A stretch of DNA of 64,000 bases from Aestuariibaculum lutulentum (GCF_032926325.1 NZ_CP136709.1:2884501-2948500); one strand, 5' to 3'. Positions 33,920-40,972 are shown, counted from the first letter of the stretch. Program-made: numbers and translations. Notes: generated from the sequence alone by a model not told the origin.

Positions 33920-34165
33920 ATGGGTTGGGTAGCTAAAACAAATCCTTTAGATAAACTAAGTAGCGATGAAAGAACTCTTGGCGCTTGGAGTGACGGAATA
34001 GACAAAAGAGTTAGAGAAATATCAAATTTCAATTTCCCTTTTATCACGAAAGAATATCGAGAAGGAACTATTGACGATTTGATTTCGGCTACTGAATTAT
34101 TGGTTAAAGACGCTAAATTGTACATACAATGGCTAAATGACCTTAAAGATTCGCAACACGTCTAA
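33920..34165 (+). CDS. Cassette 37: plus-strand small hypothetical protein
   Basis: 81 residues from the ATG 17 bases after the GTT core of C37. One of the few cassette genes pointing against the array. Helical and charged (ATELLVKDAKLYIQWLNDLK), no signal. Its end overlaps the 34143-34370 gene by 23 bases. Codon use is ordinary, so it is probably real. Confidence 0.65.
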   Translation: MGWVAKTNPLDKLSSDERTLGAWSDGIDKRVREISNFNFPFITKEYREGTIDDLISATELLVKDAKLYIQWLNDLKDSQHV

Positions 34166-34370
34166 TTAAAGGCTTTTTATTTTTATTAGTAACATTTATA
34201 CATCTTAACTCAATTATGTTTTCGTCTGGATTTACAATTATTATTTCTTTAACACGATAAAAATTATCATTCCATTCGATTTTATCATCAACTTTAGTGG
34301 TGTTTTGTAATACAACGTTTGGATGTTGTTCTGATTTAGCTGTTATGATGTAATTAACTTTATTATCCAT
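34143..34370 (-). CDS. Cassette 37: minus-strand small hypothetical protein
   Basis: 75 residues from the ATG at 34370. Beta-rich (VNYIITAKSEQHPNVVLQNT, NFYRVKEIIIVNPDENIIEL) with a basic C-terminus. No signal. It converges with 33920-34165 and diverges from the small frame at 34383. Role unknown. Confidence 0.66.
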   Translation of the reverse strand: MDNKVNYIITAKSEQHPNVVLQNTTKVDDKIEWNDNFYRVKEIIIVNPDENIIELRCINVTNKNKKPLIRRVANL

Positions 34371-34382
34371 TATATTTAAGTT

Positions 34383-34523
34383 ATGAGTTTAAAAAATCCG
34401 AATACACACAAGAGTAAGGTCAGTTTATTTATAGACAATCCAAAAGTCCAGTTTTACATAGCTTTAATTGCTTTTATCATTTCAATATCCACATTAATAT
34501 TGAAGATAACAGAGACGCTATAG
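34383..34523 (+). CDS. Cassette 37: plus-strand 46-residue membrane peptide
   Basis: A short frame of 46 codons (MSLKNPNTHKSKVSLFIDNP, then a hydrophobic run QFYIALIAFIISISTLIL). One membrane helix and basic N-terminus, as in small toxic or regulatory membrane peptides. It is divergent from 34370 and its end overlaps 34477-34860. Support is coding look only. Confidence 0.5.
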   Translation: MSLKNPNTHKSKVSLFIDNPKVQFYIALIAFIISISTLILKITETL

Positions 34524-34860
34524 CTAGCCAAAAACCCCACTTACCATACTTAAATGATTCTATTGTTTTATTTTCAATAATTTCTTTAACGTCTTTTTCT
34601 CTTTTTTCTTCTTTTTCTAATTCTGAAAATGATTTGAATTTATAAGCGCCTTTAGTTAATATATACTTAGTGTCTCCACCACTAATATCTTTGAATTTAA
34701 CTAGATTGTATTCGTCACGAAGAATAGTCATTATTTCTCTCTTTTCTGAAAATCCTAATTTGATTTTAGCTATTTCATTGTCTCTAAAATAAGCAATACC
34801 TTTATTAGACTTCATTATAGATATTATTTCTTCAGCTATCTTCTTATAGTCTTTATCCAC
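34477..34860 (-). CDS. Cassette 37: tail-anchored protein with winged-helix-like N-terminus
   Basis: 127 residues, GTG start at 34860. Residues 1-75 look like a winged helix (KIAEEIISIMKSNKGIAYFR, EIMTILRDEYNLVKF). The end is one membrane helix (WGFWLAIASLLSSILMWIL). The 30 bases before the GTG are identical to those before the GTG of the cassette 40 protease, so the two genes share one 5' leader. Confidence 0.72.
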   Translation of the reverse strand: MDKDYKKIAEEIISIMKSNKGIAYFRDNEIAKIKLGFSEKREIMTILRDEYNLVKFKDISGGDTKYILTKGAYKFKSFSELEKEEKREKDVKEIIENKTIESFKYGKWGFWLAIASLLSSILMWILK

Positions 34861-34885
34861 TATACTTTGTTTTAGAATGTTTTAC

Positions 34886-35010
34886 AACGGTTCGTATAAC
34901 CGTCAGTTATCGGTTTAGTTTACTTTGTTTTTCCGTTAAGAACTGGTGTTAGCAATTCCGAGTGGATTCGGACGTAGTCGAATCCGCCGTAATTGCGGTT
35001 ATATAGTGTT
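34886..35010 (-). repeat. attC-like site C38
   Basis: Family A, 125 bp. Flank GTTGTGTGCA pairs with TGCACACAAC at C39. The gene of cassette 38 ends 12 bases inside it. Confidence 0.88.
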
Positions 35011-35511
35011 GTGTGCAGTTTTTTTATTTTCCATTAACTTCTTTAATAAGGTAGAGACTTCTTTGTAATTAGTTAAATTATCAAGAACGCATATATCCTC
35101 TTCAAAACTAATTCCTCTATTTTCAAATAAATCTTCAACTTCTCCTAATATAATATATCCTCTATCATTTCCACTATTTTCATAGTTGATTTCATTAATG
35201 TTTTTAAACTCTTTCTGTTTTATAATGTTTCCATTTTTTAAGAACAGAACTCTTTCGTTGGTGATTAAATATGTTATTCCGTTAGTATTATTATACCTGT
35301 TATAAACCGCCTTTAGCATAAGAAATAGAATTATTATTCCAAATGCCAGAAATCCAATATGTTCAGTAAATCCAACTGTAAAAGCTATGGTAAGAATAAA
35401 GATTCCGGTAAAGATTTTAAAAAGGTCATTAGCGTGTAGCATTATTCCTTTTTTAGGTATAACTTCTAATTGAATATTTTCATTAGCATTTAAAATTGGG
35501 ACAAAACTCAT
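34999..35511 (-). CDS. Cassette 38: two-helix membrane protein with bacterial PH-like domain
   Basis: 170 residues. Two membrane helices (about 30-65: FKIFTGIFILTIAFTVGF, IGFLAFGIIILFLMLK) precede a bPH_2-like beta domain (GITYLITNERVLFLKNGNII, then KEFKNINEINYEN). The final NKKTAHNTI and stop are encoded by site C38. PH-like membrane proteins of this kind bind lipids or proteins at the inner face of the membrane. Function here unknown. Confidence 0.8.
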   Translation of the reverse strand: MSFVPILNANENIQLEVIPKKGIMLHANDLFKIFTGIFILTIAFTVGFTEHIGFLAFGIIILFLMLKAVYNRYNNTNGITYLITNERVLFLKNGNIIKQKEFKNINEINYENSGNDRGYIILGEVEDLFENRGISFEEDICVLDNLTNYKEVSTLLKKLMENKKTAHNTI

Positions 35512-35545
35512 AGCTTGTTTATACTGTATTTCTCAAATTGCACAC

Positions 35546-35669
35546 AACGGGTTGTATAAGGTTTGTTGCGTGAAAATCCGTGAGGATTTTCGGTTTAAGA
35601 AACCAAGATAGTGAAATTGCAAGAATTTTCCGTTAGGAAAATCCGAAGCAATAAACTTTATATGGTGTT
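35546..35669 (-). repeat. attC-like site C39
   Basis: Family B, AAGCAATAAA variant, 124 bp, left arm AACGGGTTGTATAAGG. Flank GTTGTGTATA pairs with TATACACAAC at C40. Confidence 0.87.
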
Positions 35670-35677
35670 GTGTATAG

Positions 35678-36157
35678 TTATTTTTTTGCAAATAAATTTA
35701 TTAGAGTTAGGACTCTTTCTTTTACAAATGAACATTTCTCACCGTATACCATTAGTTTAAAATCATTCGGTAAAAAGTCAACTTCACCTGATTCTTTTTG
35801 GTATTCATCTTGCATTTTTAGGAAGAAAGCGTCTCGTTCCTTAAGCCATTGCCTTTGTTGTTTTATTAGGTTTTCGGAGTTGGTTTTGTTGTATGTAATA
35901 ATAAGGTCTTTATAGACAATATTCAGCATGCTATCCAATTGGGAGTAATAAGCCTTTTCTGTTTGTAACATACCAATTCCTGTATCCAGTTTTTCCTGAT
36001 TTATTTTAGTCAAGTTGTCTAATGCCATTTTGTAATCAGTAACCTCTTGTACTAAAGCTTTATCAGGGTCAGAAATATTATCAATCTTGTCTTTTTTTTC
36101 AGTGTTGTGACAAGATATAAATAGGAGTAGGAGCGGTAAAAATAGTTTTGTTTTCAT
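35678..36157 (-). CDS. Cassette 39: lipoprotein with LprI/DUF1311-like domain
   Basis: 159 residues with lipobox ISC (MKTKLFLPLLLLFISC, Cys16). Residues about 65-145 match the LprI pattern (YYSQLDSMLNIVYKDLIITY, then LIKQQRQWLKERDAFFLK). LprI-type lipoproteins of other bacteria inhibit lysozyme, which would suit an envelope defence role. The match is by pattern only. Confidence 0.82.
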   Translation of the reverse strand: MKTKLFLPLLLLFISCHNTEKKDKIDNISDPDKALVQEVTDYKMALDNLTKINQEKLDTGIGMLQTEKAYYSQLDSMLNIVYKDLIITYNKTNSENLIKQQRQWLKERDAFFLKMQDEYQKESGEVDFLPNDFKLMVYGEKCSFVKERVLTLINLFAKK

Positions 36158-36176
36158 GATTTAGGGAATTATACAC

Positions 36177-36261
36177 AACGTCTTGTATAAGATTAGTGCG
36201 CGAGACGTTGTTATAAAAAATTGCACTAATTTAATTTAGCGTATTAATTTTATACGCTGTT
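36177..36261 (-). repeat. attC-like site C40 (family E, 85 bp)
   Basis: Nearly identical to C37. Flank GTTGTAAAAC pairs with GTTTTACAAC at C41. Confidence 0.88.
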
Positions 36262-36275
36262 GTAAAACGTTTTTT

Positions 36276-36446
36276 ATGTCGGTTAATTCTAAAGATATAG
36301 TTGTAATTAATATACATCAAGATGATATTGATTTAGAAAACTTACAATCATGGCAAGTTTATGGTCACAGGTATCCTTTTAGTAGTGCCGAAAAACCATG
36401 TAAGCCTTTCTACACTCTGAATCCCAATGAAAGTCAAAATTCTTAA
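36276..36446 (+). CDS. Cassette 40: plus-strand 56-residue frame
   Basis: Begins with ATG 15 bases after the GTT core of C40, in the same relation as the plus-strand gene of cassette 37. MSVNSKDIVVINIHQDDIDL, then QVYGHRYPFSSAEKPCKPFY. Its 3' end overlaps the minus-strand protease gene by 68 bases. It may be a truncated gene. Confidence 0.45.
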   Translation: MSVNSKDIVVINIHQDDIDLENLQSWQVYGHRYPFSSAEKPCKPFYTLNPNESQNS

Positions 36447-36795
36447 ATAAATCTACTCCTATCATAAAATCAGCAGGGTATGTTAAATCTTTCATTTCTA
36501 AACACTTTACTTCAGGTATAACCATATTTTCATAATACAAATGCACTTTATAAGCGTTTGTTTCTTCTTTTTCTAAAGACAATGGATTTAATATATTTGT
36601 TTTTCCATAAGAATTAATTTCTAACGCACTTGCTAAGTGTGGTTTTATTAAAGAACAATCTGCTCCTGTGTCAATAATTACTTTGCAATCGAAAGCGGAT
36701 TTGTCTGTTATAGGATTTGATATATCCATATAAAAGTAAAAGAATCCATTATCTTGAATTTTTAAATCTATTTTAGTTTTTTCTGTTTTCTCCAC
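36379..36795 (-). CDS. Cassette 40: retropepsin-like aspartic protease (small, soluble)
   Basis: 138 residues, GTG start at 36795. The motif VIIDTGADCSLI (Asp42) and the later ADFMIGVDLFKNFDFHW are the catalytic and hydrophobic-glycine motifs of retropepsin-like proteases. With one motif per chain it should work as a homodimer, in contrast to the two-lobed enzyme at 3.1-4.1 kb. No signal peptide. The 5' leader is shared with the 34477-34860 gene. Confidence 0.85.
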   Translation of the reverse strand: MEKTEKTKIDLKIQDNGFFYFYMDISNPITDKSAFDCKVIIDTGADCSLIKPHLASALEINSYGKTNILNPLSLEKEETNAYKVHLYYENMVIPEVKCLEMKDLTYPADFMIGVDLFKNFDFHWDSECRKAYMVFRHY

Positions 36796-36820
36796 TATAC
36801 TTTGTTTTAGAATGTTTTAC

Positions 36821-36943
36821 AACGGTTTGTATATGATTTGTGCGGCTTAAAATCCGCAGGATTTTCAGTCGTAACAAATAGATTATTAAAAATATTAAAC
36901 TTTAAATTATGAGAAAAATTAAGCATAAATTATATACGGTGTT
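36821..36943 (-). repeat. attC-like site C41
   Basis: 123 bp with AACGGTTTGTATATGATTTG, AAATCCGCAGGATTTTC inner stem and a shortened AT-rich right half. Flank GTTGTGCAAC pairs with GTTGCACAAC at C42. Confidence 0.83.
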
Positions 36944-36954
36944 GTGCAACGTTT

Positions 36955-37311
36955 TTACTTCTTCAGCTCTTTATTCAGTCGTTCATTTTCTTTCTCCAGA
37001 TTTTGCACTTGATTCTGAAGGTCGAGTAAATAAGTGGACATATCTGATACTTTTTCAGTTAGTTTTGATTGGGCTTCAGTTAGTCGGATTATGGATTCGT
37101 TATAGTTAGGCTTATCAACTAATAATTCAGTCGCAATAGGAATTAAACTTATAATGATAGCAGCAACAGTTAAAAATATAGAAACCTTATATTGTTTATC
37201 AGACGTTTTTGATTGTATTTCAGCAGTTTTTAATTGCGAATCTATTAAATCACGAATTTCTATTTGTGTTTTTTCAGAACCGCTTAATAAATCAAAAGTT
37301 GGATAGTTCAT
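36955..37311 (-). CDS. Cassette 41: membrane protein with C-terminal coiled coil
   Basis: 118 residues. A charged N-terminus, one or two hydrophobic segments (VSIFLTVAAIIISLIPIATE), then a long coiled coil (RLTEAQSKLTEKVSDMSTYL, then LQNQVQNLEKENERLNKELK). Probably an oligomeric membrane protein. Function unknown. Confidence 0.78.
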   Translation of the reverse strand: MNYPTFDLLSGSEKTQIEIRDLIDSQLKTAEIQSKTSDKQYKVSIFLTVAAIIISLIPIATELLVDKPNYNESIIRLTEAQSKLTEKVSDMSTYLLDLQNQVQNLEKENERLNKELKK

Positions 37312-37336
37312 ATTTTAGTTTTTTCAAATGTTGCAC

Positions 37337-37461
37337 AACGGTTCGTATAACCGTCAGTTATCGGTTTGGTTTATATTGTTTTTCGGTTTAGCACTGTCGT
37401 TAGCAATTCCGAGTGGATTCGGACCTAGTCGAATCCGCCGTAATTGCGGTTATATAATGTT
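37337..37461 (-). repeat. attC-like site C42
   Basis: Family A, 125 bp. Flank GTTGTGCCTA pairs with TAGGCACAAC at C43. Confidence 0.88.
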
Positions 37462-37473
37462 GTGCCTAGTTTT

Positions 37474-37851
37474 TTATATATTTTTTGTCATTAGGAATTC
37501 CCCTAACCCAAGTTTTAAAGCCAACTCTTTTTCAGTTAGTTTTAAAATGGTTAACTCAGTCGTAGTTTCTTGGGGGATTTTGAGAATAATCTTTTTAGAA
37601 TCTTTTGTCAATTCCCACTTGCCCTTTTGATTTTCTCCCATCATGTATGCTTCAAATTCACCATTATGATTAAAAGTAAAAGTCATTTTATTGATTATTT
37701 CCGATTGTAGCATTGCTAACCCAGCTTCATCAATTTTGTCTTTATTATATGCGTCTTTAAAAGTCCATTTACCAACAATTAATTCATTTGATTGAGAAAA
37801 TGCCGTATTTGAAATGCAGACAAAAAGTAGTAGGATAAGTAGTTTTTTCAT
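37474..37851 (-). CDS. Cassette 42: secreted lipocalin-like protein
   Basis: 125 residues from the ATG at 37851, where the signal begins (MKKLLILLLFVCISNTAFSQ). The upstream frame is site sequence. The mature domain has the lipocalin-like opening IVGKWTFKDAYNKDK followed by MTFTFNHNGEFEAYMMG and GKWELTKDSKKIILKI. These small beta-barrels of Bacteroidota bind hydrophobic ligands in some cases. Ligand unknown. Confidence 0.82.
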   Translation of the reverse strand: MKKLLILLLFVCISNTAFSQSNELIVGKWTFKDAYNKDKIDEAGLAMLQSEIINKMTFTFNHNGEFEAYMMGENQKGKWELTKDSKKIILKIPQETTTELTILKLTEKELALKLGLGEFLMTKNI

Positions 37852-37875
37852 ATTTATATTTTTCAAATTAGGCAC

Positions 37876-38062
37876 AACGGTCTGGCTAAGCGTAGTGCGG
37901 AGGCAAAGAAACTTTTCGTTTCCATCTGCCGACATAGCTAAAGCTTATTGTTTTGCTTTTTCTTTTTTTGTTCAAAGCTAAATCCATAAGATTTAGCTAC
38001 TTTATAAATATACACAGACCTTTCGGTTTCGCCTTTAAGCCCGCATACGTTTAGGTATTGTT
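37876..38062 (-). repeat. attC-like site C43 (long)
   Basis: 187 bp. AACGGTCTGGCTAAGCG pairs with CGCATACGTTTAGG-type right arm; the centre has GGCAAAGAAACTTTTCG and AAAGCTAAATCC...GATTTAGC. Flank GTTAGCTAC pairs with GTAGCTAAC at C44. Confidence 0.82.
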
Positions 38063-38513
38063 AGCTACTGTTTTTATTTAGTTTAATTTTCTTTTTTGTC
38101 TTAACATTTTTCAATTTCAGTTTTTCTTTTTCATTCTCTAGAATAACAAATTCCTTTATTTCTCTTTCACCGATTTTCACGCCAATTAAACCCTTATAAT
38201 ATTCCTCAAAACTTAAGCTCTCATTTTCTTTTACGTTAAAAAGAATATAGCTCTCCCTGACAAATTCGCTATTGTCAATTAAATCAAAAGTCAGGATTAG
38301 TCTGTTACCTGAAATTTGATAATCACCTTCTTCAACAATCCCAATGTCAGTTATAATTTCTGATATAAACCTTCCTTTTCCGTCAAAATCAAGACATAGA
38401 GAAACCCGACCCATGAAGTTCTTTTTTCTTTTTCCACAAAATTTTCCTTCAATATTTTGTCCATATACACAAACATTAAATAGACCTAATAATACTAGAA
38501 TTGGAAACTTCAT
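38061..38513 (-). CDS. Cassette 43: secreted hypothetical protein
   Basis: 150 residues with a Sec signal (MKFPILVLLGLFNVCVYG). Beta-rich lipocalin-like core (CLDFDGKGRFISEIITDIG, then GDYQISGNRLILTFDLID) and a very lysine-rich C-terminal tail. The stop codon is formed by the GTTAGC core of C43. Family uncertain. Confidence 0.77.
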   Translation of the reverse strand: MKFPILVLLGLFNVCVYGQNIEGKFCGKRKKNFMGRVSLCLDFDGKGRFISEIITDIGIVEEGDYQISGNRLILTFDLIDNSEFVRESYILFNVKENESLSFEEYYKGLIGVKIGEREIKEFVILENEKEKLKLKNVKTKKKIKLNKNSS

Positions 38514-38537
38514 TTATTGTTTTTTGAAATTGTAGCT

Positions 38538-38662
38538 AACGGTTCGTATAACCGACAGTTATCGGTTTGGTTTACTTTGTTTTACGGTTTAGCACTGGCG
38601 TTAGCAATTCCGAGTGGATTCGGACGTAGTCGAATCCGCCGTAATTGCGGTTATATATTGTT
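38538..38662 (-). repeat. attC-like site C44
   Basis: Family A, 125 bp. Flank GTTGTATGTA pairs with TACATACAAC at C45. Confidence 0.88.
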
Positions 38663-38678
38663 GTATGTAGGCTTTTAT

Positions 38679-39128
38679 TTACCAATCTTTTTCAATTAGA
38701 AAAATTTTTTTATTTTTTATATATCCCAAGATAAAACCTTCGTTAGTATAATAGATAGAATCTAATAAAATCGTTTTATCAGACGCAAATTTAGAAGAGA
38801 ATCCAAATCCATATTTCCCTCTAATTCTTCTCGTCATTATTTGTTTTTGCTCTATACTATTAAGCATATGTTCAAATTCAGTTGTGTCATTAACAGTAAT
38901 AATTGCGGCTTCCCATCCATCGTTTAGTCCGCTTAAATAGTCCTTGTCAGATATCTTCCCAGATTTTGGAAATTCAGATTTTGTATAAGTTTCAAATAAT
39001 TGTTTTAATCTTTTGTCGCTAGGTTCTTTATTGCCAAATATTGAATTTAGCCAGATAAGAAAAATTATACCTACCAATACTGGAATTAAGATTAAAGCAA
39101 CAATAATTTTTTTAATGTTTTTTCTCAA
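38679..39128 (-). CDS. Cassette 44: membrane-anchored hypothetical protein
   Basis: 149 residues, TTG start at 39128 with no ATG before the membrane anchor (IVALILIPVLVGIIFLIWL). The outer part has phrases KRLKQLFETYTKSEFPKSGK and FASDKTILLDSIYYTNEGFI. No family recognised. Confidence 0.73.
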   Translation of the reverse strand: MRKNIKKIIVALILIPVLVGIIFLIWLNSIFGNKEPSDKRLKQLFETYTKSEFPKSGKISDKDYLSGLNDGWEAAIITVNDTTEFEHMLNSIEQKQIMTRRIRGKYGFGFSSKFASDKTILLDSIYYTNEGFILGYIKNKKIFLIEKDW

Positions 39129-39167
39129 AACTTACATTTTAAAAATTGGTTTTCTCAGCTTACATAC

Positions 39168-39294
39168 AACGGTTACGTATAAGAATAGTGCGTAGTTTGA
39201 GTGCGAGGATTTTCCGAAGGAAAATCAGATGCAAGCAAACAAGCACTAACTTTAGATTAAGGAATAAACTTACGCATTATTTTTATACAATGTT
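39168..39294 (-). repeat. attC-like site C45 (nearest the recombinase)
   Basis: Family C-like, 127 bp, AACGGTTACGTATAAG left arm. Flank GTTACCTAGT pairs with ACTAGGTAAC at the candidate attI (39769-39778). Confidence 0.87.
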
Positions 39295-39306
39295 ACCTAG
39301 TGTTTT

Positions 39307-39765
39307 TTAATAGTTATTCCATTTTTTAGGAATTTTGTATATTCTGTAACCTGTTATAATTGAAATAGTTAATCCAGCAATAAAACAAATGGGGGCTATT
39401 ATAATACCAACGATATTACCTTCTAATTCAATTGTCCATATAAGCAAAGTTGCTAATCCAATAAACTGAAACAAATGTGAGTTTGTAAAAATCAATAGGA
39501 ATTTTAGGGGTTTTTCAAAGGAATTTATTTTAGTCAAATAACGAAATATTGAGAAGTAAATTAAAAGACGAATTATAAAGAAAACTGTTAAAAATAATAG
39601 GTATATAGCTTTATCAATTTGAATAACATTAGCTCCTAATTTCTGATAAAATCCGAGATTAGTAGTAATGAAATAACTTAAAATTTGATAAAGAGGGTTG
39701 CCAAATATTCCAAATATCAAACAAGGAGCAAAGATTAAAATTTTAAAATTTATAGAGTTAATCAA
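39307..39765 (-). CDS. Cassette 45: multi-pass membrane protein (first cassette)
   Basis: About 152 residues with four hydrophobic segments (KILIFAPCLIFGIFGNPLYQ, YLLFLTVFFIIRLLIYFSIF, FQFIGLATLLIWTIE, IVGIIIAPICFIAGLTISII). No ATG is available. The TTG at 39765 lies inside the cassette; a GTG at 39792 lies outside, in attI, and would add nine residues encoded by the integration site. As the newest cassette it sits closest to the recombinase. Function unknown. Confidence 0.68.
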   Translation of the reverse strand: MINSINFKILIFAPCLIFGIFGNPLYQILSYFITTNLGFYQKLGANVIQIDKAIYLLFLTVFFIIRLLIYFSIFRYLTKINSFEKPLKFLLIFTNSHLFQFIGLATLLIWTIELEGNIVGIIIAPICFIAGLTISIITGYRIYKIPKKWNNY

Positions 39766-39775
39766 AATACTAGGT

Positions 39776-39841
39776 AACGTGTGTATAAACACACTGGTGT
39801 GTTTATTTTTATTATATATACACCCAAATATACATAAATAC
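39776..39841 (-). other. Candidate attI (primary cassette insertion site)
   Basis: Lies between the recombinase stop and cassette 45. The minus strand reads TTTATACACACGTTACC, keeping TATAC and the GTT core of the cassette sites. Beside it are a perfect AAACACAC-TG-GTGTGTTT palindrome (39788-39805) and an overlapping GTGTGTATAAACACAC (39779-39794), which could be extra recombinase-binding sites. The long stem typical of the cassette sites is absent. Confidence 0.72.
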
Positions 39842-40972
39842 TTACAAGTCTAACGGATTTTTTATAGAACTAAAACTGTTTTGTGCAACGTGAGTATATA
39901 TTTCAGTGGTTTTCGTAGAGTTATGTCCTAGTAAAAGTTGAATATATCTAATATCTGTTCCGGCTTCTAAAAGATGTGTAGCAAAACTATGGCGTAGGGT
40001 GTGAGCCGTTACAGGTATTTTAATACCAGCTTGTTTAGCCGTGTTAGATACCACTTTACCTACACTGTTAGCACTGTATTGTTCTTTGTTTTGTCCTTCG
40101 AACAAATAATTTGTTGGTCTATATTGTTTGTAATATTCTCTTAAATCTTCTAGTACTTTTTCGGATAAAATAGTGTATCTGTCTTTATTCCCTTTCGCAT
40201 CTCGCACCTTGATAAGCATTCGTTTACTTTCTATGTCGGTTAGTTTTAAATTTAAGAGTTCAGATCGTCTAAGTCCAGCAGAATAGAGTAGGGATATAAT
40301 GCATTTATGTTTCAAGTTATTGGCATTAGATATAATAGATAAAACTTCAGGCTTTGAAAGTACAACGGGTAGTTTTTTAGATTTTCTAGGGCGCTCAATA
40401 CTATAAAACCTGTTAGGTAATCCTAATACAGTTTCATAATAAAATTTAATACTGTTAACGGCTTGGTTTATGTAGCTATCAGACCGCTCTGTTTTTATTA
40501 AATATTCTAAATAATTTCTAATATCATTTTCATCCAGAGTGTTAATGTCTTGATCGTTATAGTAATTTATAAAGCTTTCAAAGCAGGATACATAGGTTTT
40601 TACGGTATTATTTGCATATTTTTTGAGCTCTAATTTTTGCAGATAGCTTTCTGGACAAAATTTATAATTTTCATGTCTATTTCTCTTGTAAACCCAACTG
40701 GAATCAAAGGTTTCATCAAGGTTTTTAGCTCTTGTTTTTTCAAAAAAGTACTTGGTGTCAATCCAAGCAACACCTTTAAATAATTTAAAAATAGCATCAA
40801 GGTTAGCTTTTGTGTTTCGAATATAGAACATAGTAAACTCTTTACTCCATTTCACATCTTCTAATTCTTTAATTAGAATTTCTACGGTTGAGTTGGCATA
40901 AAATTTAAGACCAATTTGCGGTACATCATCTATTAAAAGGTGTTTTAAGGTGATATGAAGGTTTAAAGCCAT
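39842..40972 (-). CDS. XerC/D-like tyrosine recombinase, presumed cassette integrase
   Basis: 376 residues, ATG at 40972. Residues 1-100 are an extra N-terminal region of unknown role. A SAM-like core-binding domain follows (about 105-195), then the catalytic domain with Arg235 (LLYSAGLRRSELL), Lys263 (AKGNKDRYTI), His324 and Arg327 (HTLRHSFATHLLEAG), His350 (LLGH) and Tyr359 (TEIYTHV). All catalytic residues are present. The roughly 16-residue insertion that marks integron IntI proteins between the second and third motifs is not apparent: after LREYYKQYRPTNYLF the frame goes straight to the HTLRH region. It is transcribed towards the cassettes, not away from them. Role inferred from position beside attI. 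Confidence 0.88.
   Translation of the reverse strand: MALNLHITLKHLLIDDVPQIGLKFYANSTVEILIKELEDVKWSKEFTMFYIRNTKANLDAIFKLFKGVAWIDTKYFFEKTRAKNLDETFDSSWVYKRNRHENYKFCPESYLQKLELKKYANNTVKTYVSCFESFINYYNDQDINTLDENDIRNYLEYLIKTERSDSYINQAVNSIKFYYETVLGLPNRFYSIERPRKSKKLPVVLSKPEVLSIISNANNLKHKCIISLLYSAGLRRSELLNLKLTDIESKRMLIKVRDAKGNKDRYTILSEKVLEDLREYYKQYRPTNYLFEGQNKEQYSANSVGKVVSNTAKQAGIKIPVTAHTLRHSFATHLLEAGTDIRYIQLLLGHNSTKTTEIYTHVAQNSFSSIKNPLDL

Larger units (their letters stand above)
4887..40972 (-). mobile_element. Integron-like array of about 45 gene cassettes with its recombinase
   Basis: About 45 units of one gene (rarely two or more) plus one palindromic site follow each other on the minus strand, from the recombinase at 39842-40972 down to 5.0 kb. 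Sites C1-C45 all have the plus-strand frame AAC-GGTTyG-TATA or TGTA ... complementary stem ... NNNN-GTT. The bases flanking the site are complementary within a cassette, for example GTTGGCATT at 7534 with AATGCCAAC at 8869. They are unrelated between neighbouring cassettes. That is the mark of chimeric attC core sites made by recombination at G^TT. Genes are unrelated in sequence and mostly encode exported proteins. Cassettes are numbered here by the site at their 3' end. Confidence 0.88.

Noticed and set aside
33892..34125. Minus-strand 77-residue frame opposite the plus-strand gene of cassette 37
   Set aside because: Starts in the gene on the other strand and ends in site C37; the plus-strand frame begins at the cassette edge and reads better as protein, though the choice is not certain.
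4887..39294. CRISPR array
   Set aside because: Repeats are 44-187 bp, imperfect, of several families, and separated by whole genes, not by short uniform spacers. No cas genes.
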